From Solea solea (Eukaryota > Chordata > Actinopteri > Pleuronectiformes > Soleidae), in NCBI RefSeq assembly GCF_958295425.1, contig NC_081153.1, positions 10,126,419 to 10,190,418 on the forward strand: a stretch of 64,000 nucleotides of DNA. Direction: 5' to 3'. A program made the translations under genes and the position numbers. The notes under the pieces were generated by a model, which had not been told where the DNA came from, ran no database searches, and worked only from the letters and a program-made list of their open reading frames with translations. This document shows, piece by piece, positions 1-8,062 of this stretch. Within the stretch, counting starts at the first letter, position 1, and every line of letters begins with the position of its first letter.

Positions 1-547
1 TCTGTTCTGATTTGCATGAAATAGGAGTTGAGCAGGCGTGGACTCGAACCCTAACCAAATGACCCCTACTGGAAAGAAGGCCGTCCTTCATTGTCTTCCC
101 TCTAGGTAAAACTTACACAAGCAAACGCAGACACTGATTTGGCAATGAGACAGAGGGAAATCATTTTAATAAAGTTACCCTCCGTCTGAAGGCACTCATT
201 TAGAGGGTGTGTCAGTCACAGTGAAATATTGTTTCATTCTTTCTTGTCATATGTTCAAATAAGAGCAAACGGGTCAAACACAGGTCATATTCGTCATTTC
301 TACACTGATCACTGCAAGTGTTTGTCCATATACTATTTGAGCTTAAGGGTCTTTGTTCGCTGTGTTTATCTTGCTATTGTGTTTTGACTTTCAGTACAAA
401 TGAGTTGTGGTACCTCTCCAATAAGGAAACGCTGTCACCAGTAACGATTGTGTATGTGCAACAGATGTCACCTGACTCATGGAAGTCCTTTAATACTCGG
501 GTGACGCGAGACAAGCTGGACAGACGAGATCTGCTCTTCACTAGTGT
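1..547. other. 5' flank of the first fucosidase gene
   Basis: No gene is supported here. At 40-50 the minus strand carries a tRNA B-box-like string (GGTTCGAGTCC), but the flanks do not form a T-arm, so it is at most the end of an old SINE that runs off the window. The last 100 bases before the fucosidase start contain an E-box resembling the lysosomal CLEAR motif, listed separately. No clear TATA box is visible. Confidence 0.5.
467..476. promoter_or_regulatory. CLEAR-like E-box upstream of first fuca1 gene
   Basis: The sequence GTCACCTGAC differs at one base from the palindromic CLEAR consensus GTCACGTGAC bound by TFEB/TFE3 at lysosomal genes. It lies about 70 bases before the first ATG, a usual distance for CLEAR sites. 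The changed base makes the core CACCTG, a weaker E-box for TFEB. An overlapping TGACTCA (473-479) matches an AP-1 site. The functional role is inferred. Confidence 0.3.
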
Positions 548-3500
548 ATGATGTTTCTTCAAATGCCACCTGCCCGCTGTATTCCTATAATTTGCGTTTT
601 CTCTCTTTTTCTGGTTGGGAAAGCAGCGCGTTACGAACCTGACTGGGCGAGTCTGGATACCAGACCTTTGCCAAAGTGGTACGACGAGGCGAAGATCGGC
701 ATTTTCATCCACTGGGGGGTGTTCTCGGTCCCCAGCTTCGGTGAGTTCAGTGAGTGGTTCTGGTACTGGTGGAGAAGCGCGAGGCGCACCGAACATGTTG
801 CCTTCATGAAGAAAAACTACCCGCCGGACTTTAAATACACAGACTTTGCCAAAGATTTCCACGCAGAATTTTTCAATCCGGACGCATGGGCAGATATTTT
901 CAAAGCATCTGGAGCCAGGTATGATCATCAGCACAATGCCCGGAAATCAGTACTTTCAGTTAATAGTTTTGGTTAAAGTGTTGTTTGTGTATGTAAGTGC
1001 ACGTGACTCTCACTGCTTTCAGTTTCAACAGGGACAAAGGGTCAACCAAAAATAGTTTATATCTTCAAGTCCATAGAGTAAATGTGTTTTTAATTGTTTT
1101 GTTTGGGTTTATCTAAAACAAGTACACGGAACGAAACGTAAACGATGTTTTGTTTTGTCTGTTTGAAAAGGTTCAACGTAAACACGGCATCGTTTCAGGA
1201 AATGTCTTCAATGTAGTACACATGCCAGACCTGTGCGTGGCGCTGTATCACTGACACACCAAAAACAGAGAAGATGTTTTTTTAATAAAGCTTCATTCAA
1301 ACCAGTATACATCACAGAGATGGAATTGACCAATCATTTAAAGTAAATAAAGCGAACAAACCAAACAATCTACAAACCATGCACTTGTTAAGTGGCTAAA
1401 TATGTCAATACCTCATACAACCACACTTTAATTAATTCCTAAAAAAATATATATATATAATAAGAAATCGTATCTATTTGAAGGGAATAGTCCACCTTAT
1501 CCCTGACACTGTATTTATGCGTATAATTATATATCTTGCAGGTATGTGGTGTTCACATCCAAACACCATGAAGGATTTACCAACTGGCCGTCACCAGTCT
1601 CCTGGAACTGGAACTCAGTGGACATCGGTCCTCACCGGAACCTGGTGGGAGAATTGGCTGCAGCTGTCAGGAAGAAGTAAGTATACAGGATTGCTGCAGC
1701 ATAATGCACAATTTAAATTTCCATTAATTCACAGTCTAATCAATGCAAATGCAAATAGTGCTGAATGTGTTGTGAAAGCATGTCATAATTTAATGATAAA
1801 CAAATTATTTGGGGATTTTGGTCATCTGCAGAGTCATAGGTTTTAAAGGCAAACAGTTATTGAGCATACATGAGTCACGAGCAGAGCACAAGTTGAAATG
1901 CAATAATTTCTGTTGAGGTCCTCGCTTGCACTTGTGTTTGGGATTGAGTTCCTCTCTGCAGTTTTATAAAGGAAGTAGCTTGTTTTGTACTTTGTTCCGC
2001 AATTGAGCATATAACGATATCACATGCCATAACCTCTGTTTGCACTGCTCCCAAGAAACACACCTGTCACCTGATAATCATGATGTTACTGAAGGAGAAA
2101 CTGTGGCTACACTGGGAAAAAAAACTGTTTTTTTTTTAAATATTCTGTTTGCTACACACAGATTTGCACAGCTAGATTAAATATCTACATGATAACCTGA
2201 ACACAACAGCGAGGAGTCAACAGTGCCCGTGTTCTTAAATTGTTAATGCAAACATAACACTCCTGCACTTTATTTGCCTGTTTACTTGCACTTTTATATA
2301 ACTGTTATCTCCCTTCTTTTTATAACTATGTGCTGCGCCTTTCTTGGCCAGGTCACCTTTGTGAAAGAGATCTTTATCTCAATGGGTCTTTTATCTGGTT
2401 AAATAAAGGTTGAATAAAAAAAACAAAAAACAGTGTAAAACAAGGAATGCAAGTATTTTTTTCCCGCTGTCACTAGATCGCTGCGTTTGGGTCTCTACCA
2501 CTCTCTCTATGAGTGGTACCATCCCTTGTACTTGATGGATAAAGCCTCTGGATTCAAGTCTCAATATTTCGTTGCCATGAAAACCCTTCCCGAGCTAGTG
2601 GATCTCGTAATGACTTACAAACCTGATTTGATCTGGTCTGATGGGGACTGGGAGGCAGAAGATACGTACTGGAACGCCACCCACTTTTTGGCCTGGCTCT
2701 ACAATGACAGCCCAATCAAGGTGGAATACACACACACACACACACACAGGTTTCTACAGCTATTTCCTTCATTTGGACAGCCTAAACAAAGTGATATCCC
2801 TAACCTTAACTATAACCACTTAATGCCATACTGTAACCTAACTACAATTGAAATCATAGCCATAAACTTAACCAGTTACGACATTTGGACCAAGTTTTGG
2901 TCCTGGTAAGGACTTCTGGTCCTTCCAAGGTCAGTGTTTATGACAGACAAGTTCCTAAAGAGGTAGTAAAATAAAAAAGTACAAACACATACACTCACTT
3001 GGACATGGATATCGACCAAACAATTGTGTAGTCTGAGCTTTCAGGTTATGGTTTATGGTCATGCGGTTTCATCAAAATTATGAATGTTTCTTCAGGACGA
3101 AGTGATTACCAATGACCGGTGGGGTAAGAGCTGCCACTGCAAACATGGAGGCTACTATAACTGTGCTGACAGGTACTCCCCAAGCACAATTCCAGACCAC
3201 AAGTGGGAGAAATGCCAGACCATTGACACCCATTCCTGGGGCTACAGAAGAGAAATGGTGCTCAAGGAACTCATGAATCTGCCTTCCATCATAAAGGTGA
3301 AAGTCACAGTCAGTTGTCACCCACACCTAAGGGGCTGTTTTGTTACATTTGCATTTCATTCAAATGTTTTGTAATTTTGCTGATGACGTTATCCAAAGTG
3401 ACTCACAAGGGTCACAAGGGACCACATTTTCCTCACAATTGCTTTGCTGTTAGATGCTTTTGTAAAAAAATACAAAAAAAACAAACTTGGCATGTATGCG

Positions 3501-4308
3501 TGCATTCTCTCCTAAAACTTTCTTTAGCCAGAGTATCACAAGTCGTTTAAAGTGCTACCTGCATTCCGAAACGTTGAGTTGATTTTATCTTAATGCAACA
3601 TGATTGCACCAAGAAAAAATGTTATTTGTGCGTGGCTCCATAGAAAATAATGTTACAAGTTATTTTGTGATTCCTTATCTGTCGGGCTTTTGCATTAATC
3701 AAGCACTTTCTTCCCTCAGGACATGGTGACTGTGGTGTCAATGGGTGGCAACTTCCTTCTAAACATCGGGCCTATGTCAAATGGAATGATTGCCCCAGTG
3801 TTTGAGGAGAGGCTGAGGGGACTTGGTGCCTGGTTGGACATAAATGGAGAGGCTATATATGCCTCCAATGTCTGGCGGGTCCAGACAGAGAACGGCACTG
3901 TCGATTTCAGGTGAGACTGTCTTCATGCAATGTTCTCTTTAAATGTCTTGTGAAATCCTGTTGTAGTTTGGTTTAACCACTATTTTCTCTTTAAGGTACA
4001 CTGCCAGAAACGGTACAGTTTATGCCATTTTCTTTGGCGATTTTCCTTTCATATTAAAACTTACAACACCGAAGACATCTGTAGCAACAAAGGTAAGCCA
4101 TACACACTGTCTGTGACTGTGAACGTCATCGTTTGTCAGAACTCTAACCAGTCATCTCTTGCATCCATAGGTGACTCTTTTGGACTATCCTGACAAGCCA
4201 CTGAAGTGGGAGCCACTGACACAATCAGCTGGACTGTTGATTCTCATGCCTGTTATGCCGCCATCTCCTGGAAATTCCTGGACCCTGAAGCTGGAGGGTG
4301 TAGCCTAA
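548..4308 (+). CDS. fuca1: Tissue alpha-L-fucosidase, FUCA1-type (paralogue 1, seven exons)
   Basis: Lysosomal GH29 hydrolase that removes alpha-L-fucose from glycoprotein and glycolipid glycans. Coding exons: 548-918, 1542-1676, 2477-2720, 3096-3296, 3720-3910, 3996-4092 and 4171-4308. All introns are GT-AG and phases match, giving 458 residues (human FUCA1 is about 466). Residues 1-27 look like a signal peptide. Landmarks are [14 protein letters not shown], the nucleophile motif WSDGDW (Asp at about 224) and a C-terminal beta domain from about 365. The family signature P-x2-L-x3-K-W-E-x-C reads [12 protein letters not shown], with Ile in place of Leu. Two adjacent ATGs (548, 551) are possible starts. 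Exon 3 fuses two exons that are separate in the downstream paralogue. The FUCA2 alternative is less likely because KPDLIWSDG and the C-terminus fit FUCA1 better. Confidence 0.93.
2320..2428 (+). mobile_element. LINE/SINE 3' tail fragment in fuca1 intron 2
   Basis: The stretch ending in GGTTAAATAAAGGTTGAATA followed by an A-rich run, preceded by CTTGGCCAGGTCACC and GAGATCTTTATCTCAATGGG, matches my memory of a very common teleost non-LTR retrotransposon 3' end. Only the tail is visible, so it is a truncated insertion in intron 2 of the first fucosidase gene. The exact family is not assigned. Confidence 0.5.
2727..2748. repeat. (CA)n microsatellite at an intron 5' end
   Basis: A CA dinucleotide run begins six bases after the exon 3 donor site of the first fucosidase gene (exon ends 2720). 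Its length could affect donor context, but this is speculative. The following 2750-2935 is rich in TAACC-type degenerate repeats. Confidence 0.85.
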
Positions 4309-4313
4309 CAGCA

Positions 4314-4327
4314 GGGGGGGGGGGGGG
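4314..4327 (+). repeat. G14 homopolymer in the 3' UTR of paralogue 1
   Basis: A run of 14 guanines starts six bases after the TAA stop of the first fucosidase gene. It would lie in the mRNA. Such runs are unstable and easily miscounted in assembly; because it is outside the reading frame, a miscount would not change the protein. Confidence 0.9.
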
Positions 4328-4608
4328 CAACGGATGACAGTATGTACTGTATTGTATTGTGTCAGTGGCAAGTCTGTTGCACTGATTTTTTCTAAATCCA
4401 CACTTCATGTGACTGTAGAGGGAGTTATTAGGACAATGAAAATGGTTTTGTTTTGTTCAGTTTTTTTTCACGTTGTGGCATATTTTACTTTTTGAGCACG
4501 TCACTTCGGAGAGTGAGCGATTCCAAAAAGGTTTTTCACTACTGGCCAGACTGGACGCCCAGTGGCCACAAGATCATTTGAGTTTAAAAGCCCTGTTTTG
4601 TGTTTCAA

Positions 4609-4614
4609 AATAAA
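4609..4614 (+). terminator. Polyadenylation signal of first fuca1 gene
   Basis: AATAAA about 300 bases after the stop codon, followed by an A-rich run. It is the first canonical signal downstream of the coding region, and it implies a 3' UTR of roughly 320 bases. Confidence 0.7.
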
Positions 4615-4774
4615 GAAAAGAAAAAAAGTCTCATTTCATTTTTAAACTGGTGGATGTTGGGTTTTCTTTTGAACCATTCTTTTGAATTAAAAAATCTTCC
4701 CATATAACATAATAAAATAATAATATATGTATGAACTGTGTGTGTGTGTAGAGGAGAGTTTGGTTTACTCCAAC

Positions 4775-4825
4775 ACAATAGGTGGCGGTAATGAGCCTTT
4801 ATACATATTACCACCCGCCGTAACA
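4775..4825. promoter_or_regulatory. Imperfect inverted repeat upstream of the HTH gene
   Basis: GGTGGCGGTAAT and, about 15 bases later, ATTACCACCCGCC form an imperfect inverted repeat about 100 bases before the ATG of the next gene. From memory, similar GGTGGCGGTAAT strings followed by AAGAAGAA recur at 5' ends of teleost genes and repeats. It could be a core promoter or the 5' end of a transposon. Assignment is tentative. Confidence 0.3.
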
Positions 4826-4917
4826 CGGGAAAGAAAATCAGAGGACCACAGAAGAAGAAACGACAGTATTTACGACTTTGTAGAAGCGCCGTTCGTGTCG
4901 AAGGCGACGGGGAAGAC

Positions 4918-5541
4918 ATGGGCAAGTCACGGGATTTGAGTGAGTTTGAGCGGGGTTTGATAGTGGGACTCCGCAGTGCCGGCTGCAGCATCTCACAAAC
5001 CGCGAAGACGCTGGGTTTTTCCAGGACCGCCGTGTCCCGAGTTTACCGGGATTGGTGCATGAAGCGGAAGACGTCCAGTCACCGGGGGTCCTGCGGGAGG
5101 AAGCGCCTCGTCGACGAGACAGGCGAGAAGCGGATGGAGAAGGTAGTGGAGTCGAACCTCCAGGCTACGAGCGAGCAGATTCAGAACCTGTATAACAACA
5201 GCGGGTCAGAGAAGCCCATCTCTCTCACCACCACTCGACGGACCTTGAAGCGACTGGGCTACTGTCGCAAGACGCAGCAGCGGGATTCACTCATCGCGGC
5301 CGGGCTGGAGGCGTTAGCGTCGTACGCGACCGGCTCGAAGGGCGCAGTGTGTGCGGACCAGAACGAGCCAGAAACAAAAACTGAATCTTCCGCAGATGCT
5401 GTGTGTAAGGACAATAATGAGCCGAGCCAAAAGACTCATTCCTCCACTGAGGAGGTCGTGTGCGGGGACGATAAAGACCCGGACCCAGTGACTCAGGCCT
5501 CCACTGAGGTTGTTTGTCAGGATGAGAAGAACCCGGACTAA
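4918..5541 (+). CDS. Intronless gene with Tc1-like transposase DNA-binding domain and a repeat tail
   Basis: A 207-residue open frame. The start ATG sits in a good Kozak context (GACATGG). Residues 1-120 match the bipartite helix-turn-helix DNA-binding region of Tc1/mariner transposases: helix-turn-helix 1 about 10-50 (SISQTAKTLGFSRTAVSRVY), the basic GRKR linker at about 60-63, and helix-turn-helix 2 about 70-118 ending in RRTLKRLGY. The DDE catalytic domain that should follow is absent, and no room or trace for it is visible. Residues 143-207 are instead acidic and repetitive: about three and a half units of roughly 19 residues, each opening with VC-x-D-x-(N/K)-(E/D)-P. It may be a domesticated DNA-binding protein or a truncated element whose frame happens to be open. 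No exon junctions are visible. Confidence 0.65.
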   Translation: MGKSRDLSEFERGLIVGLRSAGCSISQTAKTLGFSRTAVSRVYRDWCMKRKTSSHRGSCGRKRLVDETGEKRMEKVVESNLQATSEQIQNLYNNSGSEKPISLTTTRRTLKRLGYCRKTQQRDSLIAAGLEALASYATGSKGAVCADQNEPETKTESSADAVCKDNNEPSQKTHSSTEEVVCGDDKDPDPVTQASTEVVCQDEKNPD

Positions 5542-5742
5542 AAAGACTGAGAAGTCTTCCACAGACGTCGTGGATGTAGTCACAAACTGTTTGCCTTCTC
5601 GAGATATTCAGACCACAAATCTGCTCACTTGGTGCTTGTGTGTTCAAGTGTGTCACATTTAGCAGGTTTTATCGGCAGAAGTTGAATACACAATCAATAA
5701 GTACACATGTGTCAGTGCTTTAATATAATATAATGTAGTAGA

Positions 5743-5784
5743 AAACAAGGCTTTTTAAATGTAATCAAGGCAGAAGCCTTGTTT
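5743..5784. repeat. Inverted repeat, 11-bp perfect arms
   Basis: AAACAAGGCTT (5743-5753) and its exact reverse complement AAGCCTTGTTT (5774-5784) are separated by 20 bases, so the transcript could fold into a hairpin. It lies about 200 bases after the stop of the helix-turn-helix gene. It could be a hairpin in its 3' UTR or part of a mobile-element remnant. Confidence 0.7.
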
Positions 5785-6342
5785 ATGATAGCCGTCATTG
5801 CACGCCGCCATGTTGCTACGGCAGCCCGAATGGACGAATTAGATAGAGCGCGCTTCTGTTGGGCTCGTGGTAGGTCTGTGCAAAACTCTACTGAAGGTTG
5901 TCTTGGATTAAGTCCTTGAGTCGATTTATATTTTTCTTTTTTCTTTTTTTTTAAAATAAATCTGTTTAATTTCAGTCTATTACAAAGAAAAAAATGACTG
6001 CCCCCTCCTTTAAAAACTATAATAATAAAAAATATCAACCTGACTCAGTCTGTCACCTTGCATCTACCAGGATTATGTGGTGTATTTACAAAGACATAAG
6101 GGACACAGAAATAAATAATACATTAAAATAATCTGAAATTAAGTATTTAGTATTCTCTTTAAACTTCTCACAGGAAATGTATGTGGTTCTTGATAAGATG
6201 GAAATTAGGTGGGTTCAATTTGATCATGGTCAGGTTAAGGCTGAATGTTTGTGTGTGAGTGAGGCATCTAGTGTTTCATTTTAAGGTACACATGCAGCAT
6301 CAACACCTTTTCAAAGGTAATTCCATCTACAGATGTATGTGT

Positions 6343-6345
<3 letters not shown>

Positions 6346-6401
<56 letters not shown>
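6346..6401. repeat. (TA)n microsatellite
   Basis: About 28 uninterrupted AT dinucleotides. Confidence 0.95.
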
Positions 6402-6403
<2 letters not shown>

Positions 6404-6480
6404 GGAATTTAATTTATTTTATGCTTTGTTAGCATTTGTAGTCCGAATGAATTTCACCTTTGTCAGTCAATTTTTAAAAT

Positions 6481-6531
6481 GATAAATTGGACACTCCAAA
6501 TTGACTGTAGGTGTGAGTGTGAATGGTTTTT
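6481..6531 (+). mobile_element. SINE interior fragment
   Basis: TAAATTGGACACTCCAAATT and the following GTGTGAGTGTGAATGG match the middle of the two full SINE copies at 7435 and 12648. Head and tail are missing. Confidence 0.6.
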
Positions 6532-6692
6532 AAAGTAATTTTTAAAATGTGTACTTTTACTTAAGTATATTTTATAAAGTATGTTTTTATTGGAAGTATT
6601 GTAATTGCTACAGTTTAAAACACATCTGTCACTGAGTACAAAAAATGTTGGCCTGAATAAAAAGAAAATCCTGCTCCGGAAACTGGCAGTGA

Positions 6693-6929
6693 ATGAGCAC
6701 AAGGATGGAGACCGACAAGTCAGAGACCAGCAGTGCAGACCCAGCTGAAAGTGAATCCCAGCCAGATTATGCTGAAGTTGAAGTGGAAGGTAGTGAAGTT
6801 CACCCATGGCCATATTTAAGTGACCACTTTGGCTTCAAGAGCAAGAAAGGCAACAGCTTCATTATGCAGTGTAAGGTGTGTTTGCCCAAAGTGACTGAAC
6901 TGGCTTATAAAAACAGTTTATGTGTATAG
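6693..6929 (+). pseudogene. BED zinc-finger / hAT-transposon-like fragment cut at the satellite edge
   Basis: A 78-residue open frame with an acidic Ser/Glu-rich start, then HPWPYLSDHFGF, a basic patch and MQCKVCLPKVTELAYKNS. This order (HPWPYL, then C-x-x-C-LPKVTEL, then KNS) is what I recall from the N-terminus of BED-type zinc-finger hAT transposases in fish. The frame stops just after KNS, where the pair of histidines of the finger should follow, and about 100 bases before the satellite begins. It is therefore a truncated fragment. A host gene exon spliced elsewhere cannot be excluded, but no usable donor was identified. Confidence 0.4.
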
Positions 6930-7153
6930 GAGCCTTTCTCAAAATAGGCAAAAACACATTTTTGCATGCTTATGTTGTTTGGCTCTGGTATCAAGCTCCA
7001 ATTAGCTGCATTTTTGTGCGATTTTGGATACATTACCATATTATGACTTTTAGGTGTTATTTTGGACGACATACTATACTAGGACTTTTTTGACCGATTT
7101 TGGACCACACTATGACTTTTTTGGGCAATTTTGGAAGGCATACTATACTATGA

Positions 7154-7261
7154 ACTGTCCAGGGTGTACCCCGCTTATCGCCCGATGTAGCTGAGATTGG
7201 CACAGCACCCCCCGCGACCCTCTGGTGGAGGATAAAGCGGTAGATGATGACTGACTGACTG
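7154..7261 (+). mobile_element. 5'-truncated SINE tail in the satellite
   Basis: Carries only the 3' third of the SINE seen at 7435 (from ACTGTCCAGGGTGTACC to the GACT-repeat tail). It is bounded on both sides by ACTATACTATGA, which looks like a target-site duplication, although the target is itself repetitive. The 5' truncation suits LINE-mediated insertion. Confidence 0.8.
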
Positions 7262-7434
7262 ACTATACTATGACTTTTTTGACCGATTTTGGACGACATA
7301 CTGTACTATGACTTTTTTGACTGATTTTGGGCTATTTTGGACGATATACTATACTTGACTTTTTTGACCGATTTTGGACGACATATTATACTATGACTTT
7401 TTTGACCGATTTTGGACGACATACTATACTATGA

Positions 7435-7813
7435 GGGCCACACAGTGGTGTAGTGGTTAGCACTCTTGCCTTGCAGCGAGAAGACCCGGGTTCGAGCCCC
7501 GGTTGGAACAAGGGCCTTTCTGCATGGAGTTTGCATGTTCTCCCCGTGTGTGCGTGGGTTCTCTCCGGGTACTACAACTTCCTCCCACAGTCCAAAAACA
7601 TGCAATGTGGGGATAGGTAAATTGGACACTCCAAATTGACCATAGGAGTGAGTGTGAGAGTGAATGGTTGTTTGTCTCTATCTGTGTGTGGCCCTGCGAT
7701 GGACTGGCGAACTGTCCAGGGTGTACCCCGCCTATCACCCGATGTAGCTGAGATTGGCACCCCCCGCGACCCTCTGTCAGAGGCTAAAGCGGTAGATGAT
7801 GACTGACTGACTG
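7435..7813 (+). mobile_element. tRNA-derived SINE, full-length copy A
   Basis: The head contains a pol III A-box-like GTAGTGGTTAGCACTC and a perfect B-box GGTTCGAGCCC, so it derives from a tRNA. The body includes GTTTGCATGTTCTCCCCGTG, and the tail ends in a short GACT repeat. ACTATACTATGA occurs at both ends (7423-7434 and 7814-7825), consistent with target-site duplication. The family name is not assigned, but the sequence is of a type very common in fish. Confidence 0.85.
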
Positions 7814-8048
7814 ACTATACTATGACTTTTTTGACTGATTTTCGACCACATACTATACTATGACTTTTTTGACGGATTTTGGGCAATTTTGGACGACATA
7901 CTATACTATGACTTTTTTGACCGATTTTGGATGACATACTATACTATTACCTTTTTGACTGATTTTGGACGACATACTATACTATGAGTTTTTTTACCTA
8001 TTTTGGACGACATACTATACTATGACTTTTTTGACCGATTTAGAACGA

Positions 8049-8062
8049 CATAGTATACTATG
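8049..8062. repeat. Palindromic monomer variant CATAGTATACTATG
   Basis: A perfect 14-bp palindrome produced by a single change in the monomer (CATAC to CATAG). It recurs through the array (for example near 10286, 13135, 13548, 15310 and 16931) and is nearly always preceded by GATTTAGAACGA, so it marks one monomer lineage. Confidence 0.85.

Larger units (their letters stand above)
5542..6692. other. Intergenic stretch with possible repeat remnants
   Basis: No gene is supported. The stretch 5784-5860 (CGCCATGTTGCTACGG, then CCCGAATGGACGAATTAG) resembles a string I recall as recurrent in fish genomes and is probably an old transposon remnant. A hairpin at 5743-5784, a TA dinucleotide run at 6346-6401 and a SINE interior fragment at 6481-6531 are listed separately. 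Confidence 0.4.

Noticed and set aside
40..50. tRNA gene at the left edge
   Set aside because: Only a B-box-like string is present on the minus strand; the flanking bases do not form a T-arm.
374..934. 186-residue minus-strand open frame over fucosidase exon 1
   Set aside because: Antisense shadow of a well-supported exon; no domain recognised.
548..4308. Assignment of paralogue 1 to FUCA2
   Set aside because: The KPDLIWSDG region, YASNVWRVQ and the C-terminal segment fit FUCA1 better than FUCA2 as I recall them.
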